Positions 15,225 to 24,803 of a DNA stretch of 64,000 bases are shown here, in pieces. How positions within the stretch are numbered: position 1 is the first letter of the stretch; each line of letters opens with the position of its first letter. Origin of the DNA: Brachionus manjavacas (lineage: Eukaryota; Rotifera; Eurotatoria; Ploima; Brachionidae); NCBI GenBank assembly GCA_019054805.1, contig JAHQIY010000003.1, positions 4,154,001 to 4,218,000 of the forward strand, given 5' to 3'. The notes beneath the pieces are model-generated. The model had not been told where the DNA came from. It worked only from the letters and a program-made list of their open reading frames with translations, and ran no database searches. A program made the position numbers and the translations under genes.

Positions 15225-17031
15225 ATGAGTTTCAATTATGATGAGAGAACTTTGAGCAATTCCTTGGTCAAAAATGGTTTGGCTTCTGGTTCAATTGCTT
15301 ATTCATCAGGCGGTTCATATGAAGCTGGATCAGGCCAAAGAGCTGCAAGTCGCATTGCATCAGACTTGTTGTTAAGTGCAGCCAGTGGTAATGCTGCCGG
15401 TTCTGGATCAGCTGGTTTTTCTGCCTCTTATGGTTCCTCAGCTGGATCAGCTTTGGCTGCTGGCAACTCAGCTTCATTAGCTTATGGTTCAGGCGCTGGT
15501 GCTTCATTAACTTATGGTTCAGGCGCTGCTGGTAACTCGGCTTCATTAGCTTATGGTTCAGGTGCTGGTGCATCATTAGCTTATGGGTCAGGTGCTGGTG
15601 CTTCACTAGCTTATGGTTCAGGTGCTGCTGGTGGCAGTTCTGTTTACTTGAGTGAAATTGAACAAGCTATTTTGAGATCATCTGATCCAATTTCTGTCAA
15701 TGAATCGGAGGAAATAACTGTGAATGGTCAACGTGGTATTTGGGCCAATAAAGCCGAAGTAGTCAACTGGAGAGGTACTATTCCAATCACCCAATATTTG
15801 ATCAATGAAGACTCGAACCCTGAGTTGATTACCAAACGAACTGTTCAACAATTGGAATACATCCAAGAATTAGCGATTAGATACTTGAGACCACCAACTC
15901 CACCAGCTCCAGGTGAAATAATCATTCAACAACAACAAAATACTTTGACTCCTCCAGCTCCACCACTAATTATCCGTCAACAGCCAGCCAGACCAGCTAC
16001 TCCAGAACCACTAGTTGTTCGTGAAGCTCCACCACAACCACCTGCCCAAGTTGGCCGTAAGTGTTTTCAAAATAACAAAAATTTAAATTCAAACTTGTCT
16101 TAATTGCATTTATTTTTTTTTTTTGAATAAAACAGGAAAAGTAGTAACCATTTCTGGCAAACGCATTCCACCACCACCAAGAAAAGTAGTGATTGAAAGA
16201 CTTGCTCCTCTTCCAGCTAAACCACAATCAGTGATCATTGAAAGATGGTTGCCATACTCAGAAGTTAAACGAAGAGTCATTTTCCAAAAGCCAGCTGAAG
16301 CCGATCCAGTTGTTGTTAAGCCAAGAAATGTAATTGTTCAATGGGAAGCTCCACAAGTGAACATTCGAAAAGAAATCAAATATTTAGGCGTAATTAGAGC
16401 TAATCCAGCCGAATATGTATCAAGATACGGTGCCAGCTTGAAACAATCAGGCGAACTGCCTTCATTTGTAACAGACATCAAGACTCCAGATGGTCTTGTC
16501 TTGGCTGCCAACTACAGATACAACAGCTTGTATGAATTAGAAGGAGATGTGCAGGCATTGAGATTGGTCGATTTGGATCGTGAAGGTTTAGCTGAATACA
16601 GATCATATTTGCAAAGATTGGGAATTAGCTATGATGCTTCTTCTGGATCAGCTGGCGCTTCATTTACTTCGTATTCGGCTGGCGGAGCATCTTACGGAGC
16701 TTCGGGTGCTGGATATAGCATTGGCGGTGGAGCTTCGGGTGCTGGATATAGCATCGGAGGTGGAGCTTCATTCAGTGCTGAATCATCATCTGCTTCAAGA
16801 GTTTCAATATCTGCTTTAGCCGAGCAAATATTCAATCAATTGGATACAAGCAGTGACAATTCTGTTTCAATTGGTGAAGCTGAAAAAGCTGTCTTAAGAT
16901 TGAATAGCCGTTTGGGCAGAAACTATGGCGAAGATGACTTGAGAGCCTTTTTCTCTAGAATTGATTCAAATAGAGATGGAAGAATTGACATAAATGAATT
17001 TAGAAGAGCTTTCTACAATTTGTTAAATTAG
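15225..17031 (+). CDS. Gly/Ala/Ser-repeat, Pro/Val-rich EF-hand protein, copy 1
   Basis: Two exons, 15225-16056 and 16136-17031. The GT-AG intron is 79 bp (donor GTAAGT, acceptor AAACAG) and joins C|GA in frame, giving 575 residues. There is no signal peptide or membrane segment. The parts in order are: a divergent N-terminus; degenerate AYGSGAGASL repeats (about residues 85-135); a conserved globular stretch (SEIEQAIL to RYLRPP); a Pro/Val-rich section alternating charged and valine residues (RKVVIERLAPLP, KPRNVIVQWEAP), articulin-like in style; a Gly/Ser linker (GYSIGGGAS twice); and a C-terminal EF-hand pair. The second loop, DSNRDGRIDINE (554-565), is canonical. The first, DTSSDNSVSIGE (514-525), has serine at loop position 3. 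A calcium-responsive cytoskeletal or structural role is plausible but inferred; I do not recognise the named family. The start is the first ATG and matches the start of the other copies. Confidence 0.85.
15481..15635 (+). repeat. 30-bp tandem coding repeat (AYGSGAGASL units)
   Basis: In-frame imperfect 30-bp units encode AYGSGAGASL. One unit boundary is interrupted by an extra AGNS-type insert. Copies 2 and 3 carry a cleaner run (52551-52670 and 54440-54565). Silk-like low-complexity composition; such tracts change length by slippage. Confidence 0.85.
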
Positions 17032-17159
17032 ATCAATTTACTAATTCAAACAATTGAAAACAAATAGTCTAGATTGGTAAAAAAAAATTTTAGATACTTG
17101 ATTTTTATTAGTAGAACTTTTCTAAATTTTGATAATTTTATAATTTGGTCTTTAAATTT

Positions 17160-17165
17160 AATAAA
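17160..17165 (+). terminator. poly(A) signal of EF-hand copy 1
   Basis: AATAAA about 130 bp after the stop codon at 17031. The 3' UTR is unlike that of copies 2 and 3, which have AATAAA at a comparable distance (56109-56114, and 51005-51010 on the minus strand). Confidence 0.5.
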
Positions 17166-17261
17166 TATTCAAATTAAATTAATTTAATCACTAGACTTAT
17201 AATAATTTTCCTTATGTCTTCTTTTCAGTTTGAAGACTTTTTCAATTTTTTTATTGATCAT

Positions 17262-17440
17262 TTATTTATAAATTTTATAGAGAATATTGTACTGACACTG
17301 ATCAGCTCGCTGCTTCTGTTCCTCGAAAAAGTTGGAGTAGTCTTTTTTGTTGAATCGTATCAAAATCTTGATAGATAGAACAGTTCTAAAACAACTAGTT
17401 TAAATTAAATTAAGCTTTTTGGTATCCAATTTCTTTTTGA
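17262..17440 (-). other. exon-like open segment, unknown
   Basis: A minus-strand open stretch ends in a stop at 17262-17264. It contains FNKKDYSNFFEEQKQRADQC, charged and less AT-driven than its surroundings. It may be the last exon of an unannotated gene or an old gene fragment. No convincing partner exon was found upstream on the same strand, and I do not recognise the family. Confidence 0.3.
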
Positions 17441-17629
17441 TTTGAAAAATTGCTGTTTCATTAAAAGATTAAATTTGTATCAATAATTTTTTATCATTAT
17501 ACTTTCATGATTTCAAAGGAAACTAGACATTCATTACTTGGAACTGATTCTTTTCAAATTCCGAAGATATTTGGTGGTAGGATTTTCTTCAAAAAAAATT
17601 AATAATATGAGTATTCCAAGAGACTTGAT

Positions 17630-17910
17630 TTTTTTAGATTAACTAATCTGAAGATGAGACGTATAAGAGGTGATTAAATTCAGATGTTTAAAATCATAAA
17701 TGGTATAAATTTTTCACCCAATTAGGTGCATAATTTATAGAGACAAACAAAATGTTTGGTAATGGAAGAAGTCAAGAGCTGTTTGCAGCGTTATTATTTT
17801 CTAACAAATCGTGTTATTAATGTTTGCAATAGTCTACCTCAGGACATTTTTACCTATTTTCATCAGCAAGGCTTAAAACCAAAAGCGCATTCTGCTAGCT
17901 AAGGGTTCTA
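17630..17910 (+). mobile_element. LINE remnant, C-terminal end of non-LTR reverse transcriptase
   Basis: Broken frames keep the typical tail of CR1/L2/jockey-type polymerases: an MRRIRGD stretch followed by IQMFKIINGINF near 17650-17720, then FLTNRVINVCNSLPQDIF near 17800-17860 (the usual form is F..RVV..WNSLP..VV). Stops and a frame change separate the two parts, so it is an old dead copy. It extends little if at all 5' of this segment. Confidence 0.6.
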
Positions 17911-18119
17911 GAATTTCATATGAGAAATTATTTTCAATAAAAAATTGGATCCAGAGGATAAAATTTTGGTTTAAAGGATAACTTTTTAAAGATTTATGAA
18001 ATGAAAAAAAACAAAAAAATCCAGGGTGAAGGTGTGAAAGTTTCTGGGGTAAAGTGATAATAAATGGAGCAATGGGATTAATCCTAATAACCCTACTTAC
18101 TAATTCCAGCCATCGTACT

Positions 18120-19110
18120 AAATAGGTGAGTCAATACCTTGTGACAAAAGGGGCGACAAAATTTTGAGTATTTACACTTTATTTAGCTAAAATTTAAAAG
18201 AGAAATTTAGTTCGAGTACCACAAATTTTTTATTTTTTCCCCAAATATTAAATAAATTCCCTAATTATTAAGTTTATACATAAAAAGATTAATTAGCACT
18301 AAATTTAATGGTAATCTACTATTTTTAACTTATTGAAACTTTTTATTAAAAAATGATAACAAATTTAAGAATAAGTACCTAAATTATGAGAAGAGAGTGC
18401 TTGTTGGAAAAAAAGATATTCGATCGAGTTTTATGCTAAAAAATATGTCAGCCATATTTTTCTAGAAAGTTTTTTTATGTCATTGAAGTTATTAGCTTCA
18501 ATTTTAAATTTAAATTATTTAAAAATCGAAAAATAATAACTTTTAGCAAGTTTGATTATTGCATTTATTGAAAAATAAGATTCAAGAGTGGAACAATAAT
18601 CAAAGAAAAGCAAAATAAATGAGTATATTTTTATGGATGTAGTTATCTAGAAAAGTCTTTTTTAAGTAAGTTTTTGAAAAATTAAGAAAATAAGGTAATT
18701 TAACACTGAACCTTTTGGTGAAGCAGATTTAGATTTTACGTCTGATTTTACGTTAAGTGATTTGGCGTCTTTTGAGTGAGTTAATTGTATAATCTTTATT
18801 TAATTTATGTTTCGTAAACTTAAGATAAAACAAAAAGTGGAACATTACTTTATATTTATTAAAAAATTTAGGTACTTTTTTTTAAATATGTTATCATTTT
18901 TTAATAAAAAGTGTCAATTAGTTAAATATAGTGGATTTCTATTTAATTTAGTGTTAATTAATCTTTTTATGTAAAAATTTAATAATTGGGGAATTTATTT
19001 AATATTTGGGGAAAAAAATAAAAAATTTGGGGTATTGATTTTAATCGTCCAATTTAAAATACCTATTTTTTTGTCCCATAACAAACCTTTTCGTAGTAAA
19101 AAAAAGGGTT
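18120..19110. mobile_element. foldback DNA element with long inverted ends
   Basis: About 240 bp at 18150-18395 is repeated in inverted orientation at about 18855-19090. Shared blocks include CCCCAAATATTAAATAAATT, ACATAAAAAGATTAATTA and TTTTTATTAAAAAATGATAA. The arms are clearly homologous but diverged. The central ~450 bp has no coding capacity. The exact ends and the target-site duplication could not be fixed, so the superfamily is unknown. Confidence 0.65.
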
Positions 19111-19460
19111 AAACTTGGGATTTTTTTAAATTAATAAGACTTAATTAGCAATTTAGAAAAAAATATATATTAATTAAAAAAATATAATTATTCGTTACAT
19201 GTGATGCTCTGGAGTTGACAAAAATTAAAATAAAATTTAGATGATTTTTTTGAGTTTTTCTCTGAGAAAAGCATGCTGGAAAAACGTAGTCTGCTTCAAT
19301 AATTGATCGATTAAAATCGATGCTACAATGGCGTTTATTACCAAAGTTTTTTTTTTTAAAAAGACTAGACAGAAATATTAAGTGATTAATTTTTTTCAAT
19401 TGATGACTTATTTATCTAATCAAGATAAGATTTTAGAATCAAAATTTTCGAATTAAAAAT

Positions 19461-19466
19461 TTTATT
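19461..19466 (-). terminator. possible poly(A) signal of the CRMP-like gene
   Basis: AATAAA on the minus strand, about 120 bp beyond the CRMP-like stop codon (19584). Position is reasonable; the AT-rich background makes chance likely. Confidence 0.3.
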
Positions 19467-19583
19467 TAAAAAAAAACTACTTTTTTTCCTATTAAATATC
19501 TTAGGAAAAATTAATTTAAATATCAAAATGTCAATCGACGGCTAAGATATTCTTGAAAAATTTATTTCAGACAAATTCATTTC

Positions 19584-21531
19584 TTAAAAAATTCCTGAAG
19601 ATTTTCCACCTGGAGGATTCTTTATTCTAGTCGACGTTTTCAATGGCTGGTCATCCCATTGTTCTCCACCTTGTTAATTAAATCATTAAATTGAAAAAAT
19701 TCTAATTATATTAAGCTTTACCTAATGAAAAAGAGGAATCCTGTAGGTTTCGAGCCCCGCTTTTTGTCAGCGGTCTATGGTGAAAATTACCGTGACCGGC
19801 CGCCGGGGGCTCATTTAACTTTGAACTAGCCATTTGAGACTCAAGCTCTTTTGTAAGATCAACAACTGGTCCAGTATAGACCTCTCTGTCTACTTTGACC
19901 GGATTCAAACCGTCTCTTTTCTTAATTCGCTCATAAACATGTTCTGGAAATGCTGGAGTTTCAACAAATCTGCCAGCACCTTGAGACACATGCAAATTTC
20001 CTTCTTCACACACAATTTTTCCATTCGAAATCACGACCGTGGGTACACCTCGACAAGTCATTCCTTCAAATATATTGAAATCAACTGCTTGATGGTGTGT
20101 TTTGACAGAAATTGTCTTTGATGTATCCGGATCCCACACAACCACGTCAGCATCCGAACCCTTTCCGATATAGCCTTTACGGGGATAGATGTTGAAAACT
20201 TTTGCCGCATTTGTGCTTGTCACTGCCACAAAACGGCATGGATCCATCTTTCCCGCTCCAACTCCCCTATCCCAGATGACAGTCATGCGGTCCTCAACAC
20301 CATTCACTCCATTTGGAATCTTGCTGAAGTCATCTTTTCCCAGTGCTTTCTGATTAGTGTTAAAAACACAATGATCAGTGCCGGTGAGTTCCAAGTCACC
20401 ACTGGCCAACAAATCCATCAAGTAGCCTGGCGTCGACACATCGTCTCTTAGTGGAGGTGACATGACATGGCCGGCGCTGTGACGCCAACATTTGTTATAA
20501 TAATGGGTGCCATCAGTGGCCAAACCAGCAGCTATCGGTTCACCAATCACTACAGTGCCCTTTCGTTTACCTTCAGAAACTGCCATGGCTGCTGATTTGC
20601 TCATTACATGCACAATGTAGACAGGACTATTGACTTCATGAGCTATAGTTATGGCTCTATTGGTGGCCTCTGCTTCAAGCGACTCGGGTCTGCTCAACAA
20701 ATGACCCTCTGGTCCAGTGATTCCTAAATTTTTGATTTTCTTTTGACATTCATCAATTACATCACCATTTTCAGCATGAACCATTGGAATAGCACCAAGT
20801 TCTTTGCATTTTTTGAACACCTTTATCATGTCCGCATCATTGATCATCAAATAATCTTTGTAAGCCATGAACACTTTGAATGAATTTACTCCCTTCTGGT
20901 TAACCAAAGTCTCCATTTCTTTGCCAGTCTGGTCATTGAAATTTAGTAGACAAACGTGAAAGGAATAATCACAGCAAGCATTTTGTTCAGCTTGGCTTTT
21001 GCTAGCTTCAAAAGCGTCCAAAAGCGATTTTTTCTTAGTGTCCAAGACAAAGTTCATGACCATGGTGGTTCCACCAGACAAGGCGGCTTTCGTTCCAGAA
21101 TAAAAATCATCAGCAGTCCTAGTTCCCATGAATTCAAGTGCAAGACTTGTATTGGTATCGATTCCACCCGGAATAACATACTTACCCTTGGCATCTATCA
21201 CTTTGGCACCGCCCGGAATCATCAAATTATCACCCACGTCCCTGATTAATTTTTTATTTTAAAATAAAGAAAAAAAATGGAAAAAAGAAAGACTACTTTA
21301 TAAGTCCGTCTTCGATGAAGACATCAGCATGAAAAATTCGGTCATGGTTCACAACTCGACCGCCTTTGATCAAAATTCTATTTTGAGCACTCTAAAATAC
21401 AATTATTGTTAATTATAGAGAAAAATGAATGCGAATTTTATTCCATCCGACTAAACCTTTATATGCACTGGTATTTTTTTGACTGGCAAAGTCAGTGGTG
21501 ATTTTTCATCTGATAAATTAGGAACAGGCAT
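19584..21531 (-). CDS. CRMP: CRMP / dihydropyrimidinase-like protein
   Basis: Four exons on the minus strand: 21531-21457, 21391-21297, 21241-19722 and 19669-19584, all with GT-AG introns of 52-65 bp and matching phases. They give 591 residues, close to the usual ~570. The N-terminus has the family's [11 protein letters not shown] and [19 protein letters not shown], and the body keeps [36 protein letters not shown] and [20 protein letters not shown]. The C-terminal tail has the CRMP-type [11 protein letters not shown], then the last exon ends [14 protein letters not shown]. The catalytic HxH metal pair of dihydropyrimidinase is replaced (GGIDTNTS), as expected for a non-enzymatic cytoskeletal and axon-guidance CRMP. 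Yet the MAYKD lysine, VHAENG and VHVMSK histidines and TGTD aspartate remain, unlike vertebrate CRMPs. The start ATG at 21531 is the short-isoform choice. Confidence 0.93.
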
Positions 21532-21660
21532 TTTAATTTTAAAGTAAAAGTTGAATTTCAACCAAATTTATGCACCAAAAAATTTTGAGATTTTAAATTT
21601 GATTTCAAAATTGTCTTAGCGCGCTTAAGTGAATTATTTAACAAACATGATTTATTTTAC

Positions 21661-21912
21661 CTTAACATCAAAAGTTTGACTAGATAAACATTTGTCGAAG
21701 GCAAGAGTTGACTTGTGTTCGACATATTTGTGTCTAGGCTGTTCTATTTGATGTTTTTTTTTGCCAGTATGATCAAAAAAATCGCTTAACCTCAAAGAAT
21801 TGTGTTCGCCTTTTTCCGACCTAGAGCCCAATTTCGTGATTTTTGTGTCCAATCTTACAGTCATTTTTAGCCAGCAAAAATAACTATTTGTACTTAAATA
21901 CCAGTGAGCCAT
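21661..21912 (-). CDS. probable alternative first exon of the CRMP-like gene
   Basis: An open frame of 84 codons starts at ATG 21912, preceded in frame by TGA; a second ATG is at 21864. It ends exactly at a donor, FDVK|GTAAAA, in phase 0. The ordinary first exon also ends in phase 0 (VHIK|GTTTAG), so either could splice to the exon at 21391. The result would be a long isoform of about 650 residues (602-634 if the inner ATG is used) with a basic, unstructured N-terminal extension. Vertebrate CRMP genes are known to make long and short isoforms from alternative first exons. The extension itself has no similarity I recognise. Confidence 0.55.
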
Positions 21913-22492
21913 ATGCAGGATGAGTCAGATTTAACATGGAAGCATATTTAGGCACTTACCATTTTTGAATAAAGCGAAAATTAACAAAAAAACTTTATTT
22001 AACTGAATGAGAAAAATTAGTTTTAAATTAGAAAAAATGACATTTGTACTTGGATTTTTATTGATCAGTTTGAATCGATAATTTCTGAATATAAAATTAC
22101 TATACGGGATTTATCGATTTTTTTAAAATAATAAAATGGCGATTTTTGTTCAGTAAACTTTAATATAATTCAAAATTAGTCTCGAATCAACATTAAACTC
22201 ACATTCGTGTCATAAATATGGTAATAAATATTGGCTGTTGTTTTTCTGAAAAAAAAACTTAATTCACTTTATGCTCCTGTTGAAAATATGAGAGCATACA
22301 CAACTGGACTAAGCCTGTTTTAAGCAACTTGATATTAAATCCTTGAGTTAAAACGAACCTAATTTTGAATGAAACAATTATTGATTTTTTTTATCATGAA
22401 CAAAGTGTCTAAAAATAAGAATAATGATAGCAATTTTTTAGAAGTAATGACAAGTCCAATATCGATCATTAATTTTTTTGGTAAAATATTAA
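21913..22492. other. intergenic, upstream of CRMP-like gene
   Basis: No open frame or element is evident. The motif TACGGGATTTATCGATTTTT (about 22104-22123) recurs near 23104, so part of this stretch is probably repeat-derived. A promoter for the CRMP-like gene should lie here but no clear element stands out. Confidence 0.4.
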
Positions 22493-22677
22493 GCCGTCAT
22501 ATCAATGATTAAATCTTCATATAAAAAATAAACGGGTTCCGGGGCAGAGTCCAGGTTTAGGGATTTGGGCATGTTGTAGATTAGAGCACTATTAGTTAAA
22601 CTTAAAATTAATAATTAATTTAATCAAAATCATTTATTTGATTATCCATTTGATAACTTAATTATTGATATGACGGG
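22493..22677. mobile_element. 185-bp MITE flanked by TTAA
   Basis: Terminal inverted repeats GCCGTCATATCAATGATTAA and, inverted, CCCGTCATATCAATAATTAA. Direct TTAA lies immediately outside both ends (22489-22492 and 22678-22681). A TTAA target site and a CCC-type terminus are characteristic of piggyBac-like non-autonomous elements. There is no coding content. Confidence 0.75.
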
Positions 22678-22743
22678 TTAATATGCATCCATTTTTTTTC
22701 CTATAAAATCAGAATTTTTTGGAATTTTTTTTTAACAGCAGTG

Positions 22744-22797
22744 AGTTTTGGACGGACTGCCTGGAAGCTATTTTTCAGTCCCCTCTAGATCTTGGTA
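22744..22797 (+). repeat. dispersed repeat sharing a GACGGACTGC core, copy A
   Basis: Similar to 27007-27073, both carrying a GACGGACTGC core followed by TTTCAG, a C-run and a TCTTG/CTTGATCTT end. The core is much less AT-rich than its surroundings. It may be the head of a short retroposon or part of a larger element; neither copy is open. Confidence 0.45.
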
Positions 22798-22970
22798 ATT
22801 TATTTAGTTACCAAAATCAGATTATTAGCGGCATGAAGATTATTAGCGAAACGAATACATGTAGTTTAGAAATAAATTTAAGTCCTGATTTTCTCTCCAT
22901 TCAAATCAATGTCTAACACAATATCATATTATGAATAAAAAATCAGACAATATTCGCCACTACTAATTAT

Positions 22971-23061
22971 TTGTTTTCTGTATCGAGCTAGAGCTCCTTC
23001 GGAATAAATATAAATAAAAAGTAAGACACCTGAAGGAGCTCTAGCTCGGTAGAGAAAACAA
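22971..23061. repeat. near-perfect 30-bp inverted repeat (hairpin)
   Basis: Arms 22971-23000 and 23032-23061 pair at 28 of 30 positions around a 31-bp AT-rich loop. The core of the arm is CGAGCTAGAGCTCCTTC. Either a tiny foldback MITE or a hairpin RNA source; nothing nearby decides this. Confidence 0.7.
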
Positions 23062-23325
23062 ATAAAATAAAGGCTACTATTTAATCCAGTAGCAAAAATA
23101 CTTTACGGGATTTATCGATTTTTCAAATTTGCTACTAGTTTAAGTATTTTGTAAGTATTTTGTTTTAAGTATCTAGTAAGTATTTTAAGTATTTAAATTT
23201 TTTATTACTAACAAAAAATCGTAGCAAATATTACACGTAGTAAATTAAATAAAAAAGTAGTAAAAAAAGGCTGTTAATAGTAGAATAAATTAATTAGTAG
23301 CAAAAATAATTTTTCAATAGTGAAT

Positions 23326-23480
23326 ATGACCAATTTGCAAGATCTGCTTTCAAATGAAAATGATAATGAACAAGATGAAGCCGAAAGTAATAATGAAATT
23401 TAAACTATTTTACAACCAACAGCATATTCAAATTTAGATCCGAGAAAAAGAGACGTCCTAGAAAAAATCCATTAAATAAC
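23326..23480 (+). other. short acidic ORF remnant
   Basis: Starts MTNLQDLLSNENDNEQDEAE, then a stop, then further readable sequence including a basic RRPRKNP (AT-hook-like) segment in another frame. This resembles the N-terminal linker of a transposase or DNA-binding protein that has decayed. No domain can be assigned. Confidence 0.25.
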
Positions 23481-23689
23481 ACTAAAAAACATTTATAAGT
23501 GATGTGTGAATTTTTTTATTAATAAATATTTGATATAATAATTTAATATTTTTATTTTTTTTACTACTGATAAATTTATTTTGCTTCTTTTACTAATAAT
23601 TTGTATTCATAAAATAAATAGATAAAATAAAGACTTTTCAAATGTAAAATGAAAATTCCTATTCAAAAGTCATGTTACATGATCTTTGA

Positions 23690-24260
23690 GAAAAAAGGAA
23701 AATTAAAATCAATCTTGACCTTAAATGAATGGTAACAATTTAAATAATGAGGAAAAAGTCAGATTCTTAGACATCACATTGGACTCAAAACTTACTTTTA
23801 GAGCAATGGTAGATGGTAGAATTAAAATAGCGCTGTAATTCAAAATTTAACATAATAAAATATTACTCAAATAAAAGATGGGGTTTAATACCAAAATTTT
23901 AGGTAATCTTTACAAATCCTTGATAGGCTCAATCTTAGATTATTCTTTTCCTTGTTTAAATCCATTATCAGAAACTAGCATCAAAAAAATACAAGTTATT
24001 CAAAATTCAGCAGTTCGATCTATTCTGAAGCAAAAATATAACAAACCTCCAATTTTGTCCACCAAGAGGCTTTCAATAAACTTAAACTACTAACAGTCTC
24101 GAATCGACTTTTTGAGTTGAGTAAGAGATTGAGTCAAATGGTCGTCAGACTGGTGGAAGAATATAGAGAAGGTTTTGAATCAAGATTTATCGAATTTCAA
24201 CCTTTTTGAAAAAGCTTAAATAAGTCTCAGTAATGAAGAAAAAGTAAAGTAACAATTAGA
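23690..24260 (+). mobile_element. LINE fragment, 3' half of non-LTR reverse transcriptase
   Basis: The + strand reads EEKVRFLDITLDSKLTF near 23755-23800. After a frame break it continues NTKILGNLYKSLIGSILDYS and IQVIQNSAVRSIL (23880-24035), the thumb and C-terminal region of CR1/jockey-like polymerases. Stops occur throughout, so the copy is dead. Its closest relative in the window is the opposite-strand fragment at 24422-24764. Confidence 0.7.
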
Positions 24261-24382
24261 CAATGGGGCCGAACATTCGATAATTTGTGGTAGTTTGATA
24301 GTTTGAATTTGTTATAAAAATTAATTAAGAATTTTATGGGACAAAAAGAAGAAATAGCCAGATAGCAATCGTGATGCATGGT

Positions 24383-24426
24383 GTTAGAAGGATTATCATA
24401 ATTTAATATATGATAATCCTTCTAAC
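24383..24426. repeat. perfect 18-bp hairpin at the junction of two opposed LINE fragments
   Basis: GTTAGAAGGATTATCATA and its exact complement are separated by 8 bp. The hairpin sits where the plus-strand LINE debris ends and the minus-strand LINE fragment begins, so it is probably a breakpoint of an inverted rearrangement. Confidence 0.75.
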
Positions 24427-24764
24427 TAGCTGCTGTATTCTGAATCGCTTGTAGTTTTCCGATATTATTTTCTGAATATGAATCCAAGTAAGTAAACAAA
24501 TAGTCTAAAATAGATCCGATTAAAGATTTATATACATTTCCAAGTGTATTATGATTAAGTGTATTACGCCTTTTCTTACTCGGGAGTATCTTAATTGGAT
24601 TAATTTCTGCATGGCAACGTTCTTTAATTTTGTCTACCATTTGATTTAGAAACAAATCTAATTCCTAGAAACTTAACTCCTTTTTGGCTCTCTATTCTAT
24701 TACCATAAATTTTTAAGTAAATATTAGCACTCTCTTTCTTGTACTTAGAAAATATTACTGAACA
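24422..24764 (-). mobile_element. LINE fragment in opposite orientation
   Basis: Minus-strand reading gives SVIFSKYKKESANIYLKIYG and GVKFLGIRF, then LGNVYKSLIGSILDYLF and KLQAIQNTAAS. It is homologous to 23880-24035 but clearly diverged, so the two opposed fragments are not a recent perfect inversion. Frames are broken. Confidence 0.7.
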
Positions 24765-24803
24765 CGACTTTCCAATTGATATCCGATATCAATTGGAAAG
24801 TCG
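24765..24803. repeat. perfect 39-bp palindrome
   Basis: Arms CGACTTTCCAATTGATATC and its exact complement, 19 bp each, around one central base. It forms the 5' edge of the minus-strand LINE fragment, where its reading frame folds back on itself. Typical of a breakage and template-switch junction. Confidence 0.85.

Noticed and set aside
15268-15606. Antisense open frame (112 codons) over the Gly/Ala/Ser repeats of EF-hand copy 1, and its equivalents in copies 2 and 3
   Set aside because: It is only the complement of the 30-bp coding repeats (monotonous HQHLNHKLMK); the sense strand has introns, conserved domains and EF-hands.
16631-16819. Leucine-rich 62-codon frame inside EF-hand exon 2 (also in copies 2 and 3)
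   Set aside because: Out-of-frame reading of the Gly/Ser linker; identical in all copies only because the DNA is.
19834-21249. Plus-strand open frames opposite the CRMP-like gene
   Set aside because: Shadows of a strongly conserved minus-strand coding exon.
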